Assembly: GCF_021028955.1 (NCBI RefSeq)
Contig: NZ_JAIWPE010000064.1
Location: forward strand, 124,001 to 188,000
Reading direction: 5' to 3'
Length of the DNA: 64,000 bases
Origin: Salipaludibacillus sp. CUR1
Lineage (GTDB): Bacteria; Bacillota; Bacilli; Bacillales; Salisediminibacteriaceae
Below the pieces are notes generated by a model, which did no database searches, was not told the origin of the DNA, and worked only from the letters and a program-made list of their open reading frames with translations. Below, one piece after another: positions 44,769 through 53,733 of this stretch. Numbering within the stretch: the first letter of the stretch is position 1; each line of letters starts with the position of its first letter. Position numbers and translations under genes: made by a program.

Positions 44769-45393
44769 CGTTTTATTTGCAGATGATCATGAGATGGTCA
44801 GAATAGGCGTTTCTTCTTATTTGTCGGCCCAGCCGGATATTGATGTGATTGCGGAGGCTGATGATGGGACAAATGCCGTGGAACTGGCTTTGAAATTGAA
44901 GCCGGATATTATTTTAATGGACCTTGTAATGAAAAAAATGGACGGGATTGAAGCGACTAGAAGAATTATTAATCAATGGCCTGAAGCAAAGATCATCATA
45001 GTCACAAGCTTTCTGGATGATGAAAAAGTGTACCCGGCTCTTGAAGCGGGGGCCACCAGCTATATGCTTAAGACATCCAAAGCGAGTGAAATAGCTAAAG
45101 CAATCAGGGCTACATATGAGGGACAGTCGATACTTGAGCCTGAAGTTACAGGAAAACTTATGAATAAAATGAGAGGGGGTAAAAGGCAGGCCCTTCACGA
45201 CCAGCTGACAGACAGAGAAAAAGAAGTGCTCCGCCTGATGACTGAGGGGAAAAGTAATCAGGAAATTGCAGATGACCTTTACATTGCCTTAAAAACTGTA
45301 AAAGTTCATGTGAGCAATATATTGAGTAAACTGGAGGTTCATGACCGTACCCAGGCGGTTATTTACGCATTTAACCAAAATCTTTATAAATAG
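44761..45393 (+). CDS. liaR: Response regulator LiaR
   Basis: 210 residues. The receiver domain has the acidic pair ADDHEMVRIG, the phospho-acceptor Asp in IILMDLVMKKMDGIE (about 54), Thr in IIIVTSF and the conserved Lys in YMLKTSK. The NarL/LuxR helix-turn-helix is LTDREKEVLRLMTEGKSNQE plus IALKTVKVHVSNIL. It should bind upstream of liaI; I did not find a convincing LiaR box there. Confidence 0.96.
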   Translation: MINVLFADDHEMVRIGVSSYLSAQPDIDVIAEADDGTNAVELALKLKPDIILMDLVMKKMDGIEATRRIINQWPEAKIIIVTSFLDDEKVYPALEAGATSYMLKTSKASEIAKAIRATYEGQSILEPEVTGKLMNKMRGGKRQALHDQLTDREKEVLRLMTEGKSNQEIADDLYIALKTVKVHVSNILSKLEVHDRTQAVIYAFNQNLYK

Positions 45394-45426
45394 GCGAGGT
45401 CAATCTCTTTTGGGATTAACCAGGCT

Positions 45427-46290
45427 TCAGCATGTTATTTCATTATAAATGTAGTCTGCAAATAAGTCGGCAATATTAATAGAACTGTTCATGTAGAGGC
45501 TGCGGCACCCAACCGCGTCTTCCATTTCATTGAAGAGTAATTCTCCTTGCTCATCTATTAAAAAGTCCAAGCCGACAAAATCTAAATGGATTGAATTTGT
45601 TACTAACTTTATCAATCCTCTTTCTTTATTGTTCAGTTCATATAAACTCGAATTTCCGCCATATGAAATGTTGGCCCTGAAATCAGTAGCCGATTCGCGT
45701 AAAACAGCGCCTACGATTTTATTGTTAATAATATATATGCGCAAATCCTTTCCCTTTACTCCTCCTACGGGCTGGTGAAGGAGGTCTGCAGGCAAGGACC
45801 CGCCAACATGCTCTATTCCTTTCTCAGGGTCAATAAGCTCTACTCCTGTTCCTCCTCTTCCGATGGGGTCTTTTAGTATAAAAGACTCTAAATTTGAATC
45901 CGTGGAAACTTCTTTCGTCAGGGATTCTCTGTGAACCGCCTTGCTTGGGAGCATTGGCATACCGATATTTGCAAATACGGCATGAGCAAGCCGTTTGTCA
46001 TTGGCAACTCTGGCTACGTAGGCTGAATTAAAACAACGGATACCTGTAAGTTCTGTAACTTCATTCAGCCACGGTGACACAGAGCGGTTAATCACAAAAT
46101 CCGGAGCTTGGTACTCATAATTTGCAAAAACCTGTTGGTCTTTTGAAAGGTGGAATTGAATCTCTTCGTAAGGGATTACTTTTAAAGCAATCTCTCTATT
46201 ACTGCAAGCTACCTGCAGCATATCGATAAACTTCTGGTTTCTCGGGATATCATTTCTACGGTATACCACCCAGCCGGTTTTATGGCTCAT
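45427..46290 (-). CDS. RimK-like ATP-grasp ligase, second of a tandem pair
   Basis: 287 residues, start ATG at 46290 behind AAAGGTGG; an earlier ATG overlaps the upstream stop without a site. The ATP-grasp fold is shown by VANDKRLAHAVFANIGMPML (about 107-126), the nucleotide-binding FILKDPIGRGGTGVELID (about 151-168), KGKDLRIYIINNKIVGAVLR and the end LDFVGLDFLIDEQGELLFNE. The metal-binding E-x-N motif reads NEMEDAVGCRS instead of EVNSNPHLRS as in its neighbour, so catalysis may be altered. The substrate is unknown; amino-acid or peptide ligation is the family chemistry. Confidence 0.82.
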   Translation of the reverse strand: MSHKTGWVVYRRNDIPRNQKFIDMLQVACSNREIALKVIPYEEIQFHLSKDQQVFANYEYQAPDFVINRSVSPWLNEVTELTGIRCFNSAYVARVANDKRLAHAVFANIGMPMLPSKAVHRESLTKEVSTDSNLESFILKDPIGRGGTGVELIDPEKGIEHVGGSLPADLLHQPVGGVKGKDLRIYIINNKIVGAVLRESATDFRANISYGGNSSLYELNNKERGLIKLVTNSIHLDFVGLDFLIDEQGELLFNEMEDAVGCRSLYMNSSINIADLFADYIYNEITC

Positions 46291-46310
46291 GTATTTCCCA
46301 CCTTTTAAAG

Positions 46311-47213
46311 TCATGTTAGTTTATTTGAAATGAAAGAAATCATATAATCAGCTACGTCTTCTCCCGTACATTCATAAATGCTTCGTAAGTGGGGATTTGA
46401 ATTAACTTCGCAGACCATTGGCCCATTTTCTCCATACAGTAAATCTACCCCGGCAAAATCAGCTTGTACAGCTTTGGCAGCCGCGAGAGCAAGCTGAACT
46501 TCATCATTATCGGGACGGTAAGGCTGAGTACTTCCTCCAGCAGTCACGTTAGCGCGAAAATCATTCTCAGAAGTCCGTTTCATAGCCGCGACTACCTCAT
46601 TGCCGACTACGTTTAAGCGGATATCCGTCCCCACACTCAGTAAGGCCGGCTGTTGATAAAGGTGGTCCCTTCCTGCCAGGCGATCAGCAATTTCAAGCAG
46701 CTCTTGGCGGTTTTCCACCCAGTAAACCTGTTCGCCGAAAGAGCCGTATGCTTCCTTAACAATTAAAGGAAGGCCGATTTCTCTCTCAACAGTTTCCAGA
46801 TAAGTCTTTTTTATTAATTTCATTCCAGGAAAAATCAACGGAGCGATCATCGTTTTCGGGACAGGAATTTGTTTGGCGGCAAGTTTTTCATGCATAAGAG
46901 ATTTATTATCGCAAATACCGATGGCTGTTGAAGAATTAAAAAGGCGAACTCCCAAACGTTCCAGCTGTCTGGCTAAGTGCAGGTCTTTATCAGCAAAGTG
47001 GATAAAGTCAGGTAACTCTGTTTGTTTCCCGGAACGAGAATAAACAGCAGGATAACCGGCAGATGTGGTACCGGCGATAAACTGGTCATTCGTTTTAGCA
47101 GCCAGCTCTATGCCTTGTTTTTCTGCTGCCTTTAACATCCACTCGACGTAATCGAGAAATTTATTTGTTTGTAAATGGCCATTATAAATGAGCCAGCCGT
47201 TTAACTTTGCCAA
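46311..47213 (-). CDS. RimK-like ATP-grasp ligase, first of a tandem pair
   Basis: 300 residues, start TTG at 47213 with AAGGAAG seven bases before it. Core motifs: ICDNKSLMHEKLAAKQIPVP (about 113-132), PLIVKEAYGSFGEQVYWV (about 161-178), GTDIRLNVVGNEVVAAMKR (about 208-226), and the Mg-binding CEVNSNPHLRS (about 276). The Asn-Arg-containing FRANVTAGGST loop is typical of RimK/LysX enzymes that add an amino acid to a carboxylate through an acyl phosphate. The paralogous gene follows directly, which suggests a heteromeric or two-step system. Confidence 0.87.
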   Translation of the reverse strand: MAKLNGWLIYNGHLQTNKFLDYVEWMLKAAEKQGIELAAKTNDQFIAGTTSAGYPAVYSRSGKQTELPDFIHFADKDLHLARQLERLGVRLFNSSTAIGICDNKSLMHEKLAAKQIPVPKTMIAPLIFPGMKLIKKTYLETVEREIGLPLIVKEAYGSFGEQVYWVENRQELLEIADRLAGRDHLYQQPALLSVGTDIRLNVVGNEVVAAMKRTSENDFRANVTAGGSTQPYRPDNDEVQLALAAAKAVQADFAGVDLLYGENGPMVCEVNSNPHLRSIYECTGEDVADYMISFISNKLT

Positions 47214-47339
47214 GTTTAAGCTTCCTTTCGCTAAAAAACTTCTGTGTGTTAAGATATTAGGAAAAAATAATCAGTCTTTTATAGTTGATGATGTCATGTT
47301 TCTACTGCAAAATCAACATAAAAATAAAAGGAGAAATAA

Positions 47340-48656
47340 ATGATCACTAACTATGAGGAAGCAATTATGTTTATACATTCAAAAAAAGATGCGGGTATAG
47401 CTTATTCTCTTGACCGTATGACACTGCTTATGAAGCACCTTGGCCATCCTGAACGGAAAATCAAAGCGGTCCACGTTGCGGGTACAAATGGAAAAGGGTC
47501 TGTGTGTGCTTTTTTAGGATCTATACTAAAGGAAGCAGGATATGACACAGGCTCTTTTAATACTCCTGCTTTTGGGGAGGAGAGGAATCAACTATCAGTT
47601 AATTCATTGCCCCTCTCTGAAGAAGCATTCACAAAAGGGTGCCAGGCTGTTTATACAGCTGTAAAAGCTGCTGAGGATGAGAAGGGTGAAAAAATCAGTG
47701 AATTTGAATGTCTGACTGCAATAGCTATTAATTATTTCGCTTATGTTCGCCCTGTAGATTTTGTACTGGTGGAAGCAGGAATGGGCGGAAGGCTTGATGC
47801 TACAAATATTATAAACTCTCCTTTAGCAGCTATTATTACCAACGTCGGTATGGACCACCAAAAGTACCTGGGAAGCCAATTAACTGATATAGCTCGTGAG
47901 AAAGCTGGCATTATTAAGACAGGTGCCCCTGTCTTTACCGCTTCAAGGGGAGAGGCTTTACAAGTCATAAAACAAGCTGCTGAAGAGAAGGGCAGCTCCC
48001 TGTTTTCATTATCGGAAGAAGTGGAATTATTGCTTGATGAGCGGTCTGACAAAGAACAGTCATTTACTTACAAGCCTCAATATGGAAATGCAGATACTTA
48101 TTCAATTCAGCTTAAGGGCAGGCATCAAATGGAAAACTCGGGTCTGGCAGTAGCTGCAGTACGTTATTTTATGGATAAGAACATTGCGGATATAACTCCG
48201 GCCCACCTCAGAAAAGGTTTGATAAAAACGTTTATACCAGGAAGGTGGGAAGCCTTTTTGTCATCTCCTTCTGTTTTTCTCGATACAGCACACAATTTAG
48301 AAGCGATAGCTACAGTAAGAAATAATATCAGAACGGTGGAAGGTAATAGGGATATCACGATCTTATTTGCTGCTATGAAAGACAAACCTGCGGCAGATAT
48401 GATGAACATGCTCTCAACTGTAAAAGGGTCCTTGAATGTAACAGAATTTTCCTCTGAACGTTCGTTGAGCGGGGCGGATTACAGGAAAATAATTAATAGC
48501 AGGGAAAAGTTCCAGGAAGTAAATGATGTCGGAAACTGGGCGGAGTGGCTCGATCAATGGCTGAATCTTTCAGATGAAAGGGATGTTCTTGTTATTACTG
48601 GCTCCCATCAGTTCGTAGGTGAGTGCCGGCAATTTTTAAAGAAACGTCTCGGTTAA
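47340..48656 (+). CDS. folC: Folylpolyglutamate synthase / dihydrofolate synthase
   Basis: Adds glutamate to dihydropteroate and folates. 438 residues, ATG 47340 after AAAGGAG. Mur ligase-like fold: P-loop VAGTNGKGSVCAFLG (about 47-61), omega loop, FECLTAIAINYFA, DFVLVEAGMGGRLDATNI (about 140-157) and the Lys-Asp region ITNVGMDHQKYLG. The C-terminal domain has the DTAHNLEAI motif (about 318). It follows valS in the standard order, though here a large insertion separates them. Confidence 0.97.
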   Translation: MITNYEEAIMFIHSKKDAGIAYSLDRMTLLMKHLGHPERKIKAVHVAGTNGKGSVCAFLGSILKEAGYDTGSFNTPAFGEERNQLSVNSLPLSEEAFTKGCQAVYTAVKAAEDEKGEKISEFECLTAIAINYFAYVRPVDFVLVEAGMGGRLDATNIINSPLAAIITNVGMDHQKYLGSQLTDIAREKAGIIKTGAPVFTASRGEALQVIKQAAEEKGSSLFSLSEEVELLLDERSDKEQSFTYKPQYGNADTYSIQLKGRHQMENSGLAVAAVRYFMDKNIADITPAHLRKGLIKTFIPGRWEAFLSSPSVFLDTAHNLEAIATVRNNIRTVEGNRDITILFAAMKDKPAADMMNMLSTVKGSLNVTEFSSERSLSGADYRKIINSREKFQEVNDVGNWAEWLDQWLNLSDERDVLVITGSHQFVGECRQFLKKRLG

Positions 48657-48817
48657 TCTGGTAAGCCTGCTATTTAAAAAACCTCTCTAAAATGTAATCC
48701 ATTAGTCTTAACAGAATATACAAACTATGGTAGTATAAAAACTGCCAACGGTTGGAAAATTCCGAAAATTACAGGGGTGCCGAAAGCTTAAAAAGACATT
48801 CAAAGGATGTGACCAAA

Positions 48818-50515
48818 GTGTCAGAAAAGCAACAGCGGATTGTCTGGTTTCTCTGGTTGTTAACCCTGCCACCTTTTATTTACTTTGTTGCAGAGCATAC
48901 ATATAATGTCCTGGCCGCATCCTGGCTGCCTGTGCTGTCTTTTACTGTTCTGATTATTATTGCTTCTCTCTTTCCCATTCAAATCAGAAGCACATCTATT
49001 GTGCCGTTACATGGAATTTCTTTAGCTATTTTTTTACATTTTGGGCTTATTATTGAAATCCTTGTCACTCAGATAGCTTTATTCACCACCCTGACCAGAT
49101 TGAAAATTTCCAGAAATGATTTGTACCGCTATCCTTTAAATTCATTACTCCTTCTGGCTACTTCACTTGGCGCCGGAGGCATGTTTTACCTTTTTGGGGG
49201 AGTCACAGGCGGAGTAATTAGCGGAAACTTTACTCAGCTTCTCCTGCCGGTATTAATATATGTGGTAGCTTTCTTCTTCCTTAACAATGGGTTAATATAT
49301 TTAATCCGATATTACATTCTTGGTATATCGACTATTAAATTTTTTGACGAACCCATGAAATGGCAAGCTCTCACTGGCATCCTGATCGTGCCAGTCGGGC
49401 TGACACTTGCCGTGTTATATGAGGAGATGAGTTATGCCGCTGTGTTAATGATTGGTATCCCTATCATCTCTGTGTCTCTTATCTTAAGGATAATTAACGA
49501 AAGTAAGAGAACCACGGCCCTCCTGAAAAAAGTCAGTGCTTTTGGGCATGAAGTCAATCACAGTTTAGATGTAGAGACAATCATTAACAAATTTATAAAT
49601 ACATGCAACACGATCTTTCCTTCGAATGGCATCTACCTTTTTGAAAGACGCCCGTCCGGAGATTTAAAACCTATTTACACGCATAACCCGCACGCCCGCT
49701 CAAATATTAAAATTCTTTATGGAGACAATATCAGCCAGTATGTTTTCACTAAAGGGGTGTCGTGCCGGTTTAATTCTAAAAAAGACTGGCAAGAGTTAGA
49801 AAATGAAAATATATATCTGGGGGTTCAGTCGGTTCTGTCCGCTCCGGCTATAGTTAATCATACGACCGTAGGTGTAATTACACTGACCTCTGACAGGAAA
49901 AATGCATTTGAAAAAAGCCATCAGATGGTTTTAGAAATTATAGCCAACTATCTTTCAGTGGCGGTACAGAATGCCAGATATATTGAAGAGACTAAAAAAG
50001 AAAGTGAACGCTGTTCATTAACAGACTTGTACAATTACAAGTATTTCGAAAACCTGTTAATTAAGGAATACGGGGAGGGAGCAGAAGAAAGCTCTTACGC
50101 GATCGTTTTGCTGGATTTGGATCATTTTAAGTTAATCAATGATACTTACGGCCACCAGAGCGGTAACGAAGTCCTCGCTCAAGTAGCAGCAGTTCTTTCA
50201 GAGACAGTAGGGGACCTTGGGGTAACAGCAAGGTACGGAGGGGAAGAATTCGTGGTGTTACTTAAAAATATCCGCTTGCCTGAAGCTTCAAAAACAGGGG
50301 AGAAACTGCGGCGGGCGATCGAATCACACTTATTTGTTGTCAATGCCGACCTGGATGGGGGAGAAAGGAAGACTGTCCGGCTCACAGCAAGCATAGGGGT
50401 GGCAGCAAAAAGTGAGCAGAACGAAGAACCTTTATCCGTGCTGAGAAATGCAGACAGGGCAATGTATACAGGTGCAAAGCAAAAAGGAAGAAATAAAGTA
50501 GCGCAATTTTCATAG
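48818..50515 (+). CDS. Membrane diguanylate cyclase with GAF and GGDEF domains
   Basis: Makes the second messenger c-di-GMP. 565 residues from GTG 48818, which has AAAGGATG upstream and gives a start just before the first helix. About eight transmembrane helices (to about 225), a GAF domain (about 240-400; VETIINKFINTC, LGVQSVLSAPAIVNHTTVGV) and a GGDEF domain with DLDHFKLINDTYGHQSGNEV and active site ARYGGEEFVVLL. No RxxD inhibitory site is evident upstream of it. It lies before the pilus genes, which c-di-GMP often regulates; a link is inference. Confidence 0.92.
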   Translation: MSEKQQRIVWFLWLLTLPPFIYFVAEHTYNVLAASWLPVLSFTVLIIIASLFPIQIRSTSIVPLHGISLAIFLHFGLIIEILVTQIALFTTLTRLKISRNDLYRYPLNSLLLLATSLGAGGMFYLFGGVTGGVISGNFTQLLLPVLIYVVAFFFLNNGLIYLIRYYILGISTIKFFDEPMKWQALTGILIVPVGLTLAVLYEEMSYAAVLMIGIPIISVSLILRIINESKRTTALLKKVSAFGHEVNHSLDVETIINKFINTCNTIFPSNGIYLFERRPSGDLKPIYTHNPHARSNIKILYGDNISQYVFTKGVSCRFNSKKDWQELENENIYLGVQSVLSAPAIVNHTTVGVITLTSDRKNAFEKSHQMVLEIIANYLSVAVQNARYIEETKKESERCSLTDLYNYKYFENLLIKEYGEGAEESSYAIVLLDLDHFKLINDTYGHQSGNEVLAQVAAVLSETVGDLGVTARYGGEEFVVLLKNIRLPEASKTGEKLRRAIESHLFVVNADLDGGERKTVRLTASIGVAAKSEQNEEPLSVLRNADRAMYTGAKQKGRNKVAQFS

Positions 50516-50533
50516 TTAAAACAAATAAAGGAA

Positions 50534-50566
50534 GACGGCGATCAGACATTAAATCGCCGTTTTTTA
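50534..50566 (+). terminator. Terminator of the diguanylate cyclase gene
   Basis: ACGGCGAT/ATCGCCGT arms are followed by TTTTTT. Confidence 0.9.
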
Positions 50567-50655
50567 ATTAGTTATTTATATTGCTTAGAAACAGCATGAA
50601 TGGTTTAATTGACATAATGAGAGATTACTAGATAATGTTGGAAGGAAGTAATCTA

Positions 50656-50919
50656 ATGGTTGAAATTTTTATCGTAGTAGCAGGAGCAATAATTTTAATT
50701 CCGATTCTTCTTTTCTTGCCCTCTGTCTTTCCAAAGACAGTCACTTTCCTGCATATTTTTTTAGCAGTTGTGTATTTTCTTGTCGGGCTGTTTCTTAATC
50801 ATTATTTTCATTGGCTTGTCGCGGCCAGCAGTATCATCCTGCTGGCAGTGTTTACTTCTTACCTTTTTTCCAGACGTGCTGAACGCTTAAATAGCCGAAT
50901 GGCTGAAGAGGAGCACTGA
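50656..50919 (+). CDS. Small membrane protein
   Basis: 87 residues from ATG 50656, with GGAAGGAAG upstream. Three hydrophobic helices (IFIVVAGAIILIPILLFL; VTFLHIFLAVVYFLVGLF; WLVAASSIILLAVFTSYLF) and a charged end. It is 31 bp upstream of the VanW/G5-like gene and probably cotranscribed. No family recognised. Confidence 0.6.
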   Translation: MVEIFIVVAGAIILIPILLFLPSVFPKTVTFLHIFLAVVYFLVGLFLNHYFHWLVAASSIILLAVFTSYLFSRRAERLNSRMAEEEH

Positions 50920-50950
50920 CAAAAGATATTTGACGAAAGAGGTAATATTT

Positions 50951-52648
50951 ATGAAAAAATGGCAATGGTTTGTGTCTTCCTTAATTATTTTGACAGGAAG
51001 CTTAATTTTTCTAAGTTTATTTACTTATTCCGGAACGATGGTTTATTCGACATGGCTTGAAGAAGAAAAGTTTGAGCCCCAAACTCAGTTAGCTGATATG
51101 GATATCAGCGGACTGACCCAGGAGCAGGCTGCTGAAAAGATTGATGCCCGTACAGCTGGCTGGCAAGCTGAAAGGGCCGTTGAATTACGCTGGTTTGATC
51201 AATCACAATCTTATAATACTGAAGATCTGACTTTTGACAGCTATGCAACTGTAGAAAGACTTATTAATGCAGAGTCAAATAGCGGGGAAATCAAAGTATC
51301 GGGAGATGAGCAGGATCTGCTTGAAGTGTTGGAATCTTTTAAGTTGTATTCAGAAACAGAAACTGTCGTAAATACCGAAGCTTTACTTAACGACTTGGAA
51401 AAGGAAGCGGCGGCTCTTCCGCCACATGATATTGTTGTGAACGTTCATGAATATGTTAATGATGACCAGGTAAATACGAACTCTTCTATACACGTTGCAA
51501 ACAGAACGCCCGGGTCGCCTGAACTGGAAGTTTTGGCGTCAGAACTTTCCCCAGTGGCGATCGAAGGAGACAGCACCTTTTCTCTTTTGGAAGTTCTTCA
51601 GGACGTAAATACTGAATTAACAGATGAAAAAACAAAATCCGTCATTGGCTCTGCTATTTATGAGCTGCTTCTTCACAGTAACTTTGACTTAATCGAAAGA
51701 ACGCAAAGTGAGTCACTGGATCAAAGTATGCCTTTAGGGTATGACGTTAAAATCAGTCAAAGTGACCAGCTTGATTTAGTATTTGAAAACCCGAATCCTT
51801 CAACTTACGTGATGGAATTTGAGGTGGTTAATAATTCATTGCAGGCTGAATTGACTGGAGAAGAATTTCCTTATCTCATCGAGGTGGATATTGAAAATCA
51901 GGAAGAGATAATGCCTAAAACGGTTGTTCATTATACTGAAAGACTGGGAAAAGGAGCAACTGAGACTGTAGAGCCAGGCTCTGACGGGGTTACCTACAGT
52001 TTGAGCCGTACAATTGTGAACCCTCTAAACGATAACAATGAGGCTGAATATGTGGCTTCAGATTACTTCCCTCCTGTTCATCGGGTTGAAATGAGAAGTA
52101 AAGAAGATTTTATTGAAGAAGAGGAAGAACCGACGGAACCAGGAAATGATGAATTTTTTGACGGCTCTGGGGGCGGAGAAGAATCTCCTTCTTCAGAAGG
52201 ACAGCCTGGCGGTCAAGAGTGGGGGGAAGACCCTTGGAACGACGGTTCTGACGGCAGTTTTAACGGTGAAGGTGATCCTGGGCCAGGAGGTTCCCCGGAC
52301 GGCTGGCAGGACAGTTACGGAGACGATAGCCAGTACAGAGAAGGTGGAAATGATTCATTTGGTGAAAGCGGCGGGTTTGATTTTGAAAGTGATGGATTTA
52401 ACGGTGAAGGGCAACAGGAAGGTTCAGGCAGAAGAGGCGATGGAGGGCAATGGGATGACGAAGGATTCAACTTTGACAGTGGTGAAGGTGATAGCGGATG
52501 GGCACCTGGCACTCCTGGTTCAAGGGATGAGAGCGGTTATCCGGAGACTCCAGAAGATAATAGACAACAGAACGGAGGTATTGAAGAGAGTCCGGGAATA
52601 GATTTACCTGATGATGAAGAAGAAAGTCATCCGGTAAAAGGATATTAG
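50951..52648 (+). CDS. Exported VanW/G5-like protein with long acidic Gly-rich tail
   Basis: 565 residues from ATG 50951, 6-7 bases after AAAGAGGT. One N-terminal transmembrane anchor (FVSSLIILTGSLIFLSLF), then a VanW-type opening (DMDISGLTQEQAAEKIDART, about 47-66), a large beta-rich outside domain, and a G5-like end (PKTVVHYTERLGKGATETVE, about 328-347). Residues about 385-565 are low complexity, rich in G, D, E, S. VanW/G5 proteins sit at the cell wall and occur beside type IV pilus genes in Firmicutes. The position before comC-pilMNO fits that. Function unproven. Confidence 0.7.
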   Translation: MKKWQWFVSSLIILTGSLIFLSLFTYSGTMVYSTWLEEEKFEPQTQLADMDISGLTQEQAAEKIDARTAGWQAERAVELRWFDQSQSYNTEDLTFDSYATVERLINAESNSGEIKVSGDEQDLLEVLESFKLYSETETVVNTEALLNDLEKEAAALPPHDIVVNVHEYVNDDQVNTNSSIHVANRTPGSPELEVLASELSPVAIEGDSTFSLLEVLQDVNTELTDEKTKSVIGSAIYELLLHSNFDLIERTQSESLDQSMPLGYDVKISQSDQLDLVFENPNPSTYVMEFEVVNNSLQAELTGEEFPYLIEVDIENQEEIMPKTVVHYTERLGKGATETVEPGSDGVTYSLSRTIVNPLNDNNEAEYVASDYFPPVHRVEMRSKEDFIEEEEEPTEPGNDEFFDGSGGGEESPSSEGQPGGQEWGEDPWNDGSDGSFNGEGDPGPGGSPDGWQDSYGDDSQYREGGNDSFGESGGFDFESDGFNGEGQQEGSGRRGDGGQWDDEGFNFDSGEGDSGWAPGTPGSRDESGYPETPEDNRQQNGGIEESPGIDLPDDEEESHPVKGY

Positions 52649-52661
52649 AGCGTCAGAAATA

Positions 52662-52693
52662 AAGAAGGCAGTATGCCGGACTGCCTTCTTTTC
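52662..52693 (+). terminator. Terminator after the VanW/G5-like gene
   Basis: AGAAGGCAG/CTGCCTTCT arms around TATGCCGGA are followed by TTTC. Confidence 0.85.
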
Positions 52694-52953
52694 TGCCGTT
52701 TAATGAGAGAGTGACTCCTGAACTTTCACCCCTAATTATAGGAACGATGGTATATCCTGTCTCTTTTAAGTGTTTAAAATGAACCTTTCTTAATAGTAAA
52801 ATAACTTCTTATCCCTCTTTACTTCAATACTGCTTCTTATCCCGCTTCCTCGATAAATTGTCTTTCTCTTCCTCTTGTCTGTCTCTTAGGACTTTTCAAT
52901 CTCCGCTTTACCGCTGTATAAAAATTGCAAAATTTCGGAAAGGGCGTCTATTC
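52694..52953. other. Upstream region of the comC-pilMNO operon
   Basis: 260 bases without a gene, pyrimidine-rich. CTTCTTATCCC occurs at 52805-52815 and 52833-52843 (28-bp period). TATAAA near 52917 may be a -10. A ComK or other regulator site is not obvious. Confidence 0.4.
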
Positions 52954-53733
52954 ATGGAAGTGCTGCTTCATGTATACTTGTTTGTAACAGGAGCTGTTCT
53001 CGGCTCGTTTTATAATGTGGCAGGGTTGCGAGTGCCAAAGAATTTGTCTGTTATTAAGCCGCCATCGTTTTGTCCGGCGTGCCAGCATCGATTAACATGG
53101 ATTGAACTTATTCCGGTTTTTTCATACCTTTTTCAGAAAGGCCGGTGTCGAAATTGCTCCTCTCGCATTTCCAGCAAATATCCTCTATTTGAATTGTCTA
53201 CTGCCATCCTATTTACATCAGCTCCGCTTATAGTCGGCTGGACAGTTGAACTGATCGTTGCTTTAGTGTTTATTTCTTTAGTAGTAATAATAAGTGTGTC
53301 GGATTTAGAGACTATGCTGATCCCCGATAAGTTTCTCATTTTTTTCCTCTGTCTGATTGTCCCTCTTCGTATAATTGAACCTTTAACACCTTGGTGGGAC
53401 AGCGTGGCGGGAGCTGCCTTTGGTTTTCTTCTTTTCCTTTTGCTGGCTGTTCTCTCTAAAGGAGGTATGGGAGGAGGCGATATCAAACTGATAGGGGTAG
53501 CGGGGGTGGTCTTGGGCTTTCAAGGCGTCCTTTTAACTGTTTTCCTTTCTTCCTTTATTGGGGCTATGTTTGGACTTGGAGCTATTGCTTTAAAAAAAGC
53601 GAAGCGGAAAACAGCAGTGCCATTTGGCCCCTTTATCGCAGCCGGGGCTCTGCTCAGTTATTTTTTTCATGACACACTGTTTCAATGGTATATAAACGTA
53701 TTTATGCATGGAGGGCTATTATGGGTGTTTTAG
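52954..53733 (+). CDS. comC: Prepilin peptidase (type IV leader peptidase) ComC/PilD
   Basis: Cleaves and N-methylates type IV prepilins, needed for the competence pseudopilus. 259 residues from ATG 52954 after GGAAAGGG. The N-terminal methylase part has CPAC and CRNC zinc cysteine pairs (about 42-73). The aspartyl protease residues are in SVSDLETMLIPDKF (about 117) and GGMGGGDIKLIG (about 180). About seven transmembrane helices. It overlaps pilM by 13 bp. In B. subtilis it also follows folC. Confidence 0.95.
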   Translation: MEVLLHVYLFVTGAVLGSFYNVAGLRVPKNLSVIKPPSFCPACQHRLTWIELIPVFSYLFQKGRCRNCSSRISSKYPLFELSTAILFTSAPLIVGWTVELIVALVFISLVVIISVSDLETMLIPDKFLIFFLCLIVPLRIIEPLTPWWDSVAGAAFGFLLFLLLAVLSKGGMGGGDIKLIGVAGVVLGFQGVLLTVFLSSFIGAMFGLGAIALKKAKRKTAVPFGPFIAAGALLSYFFHDTLFQWYINVFMHGGLLWVF

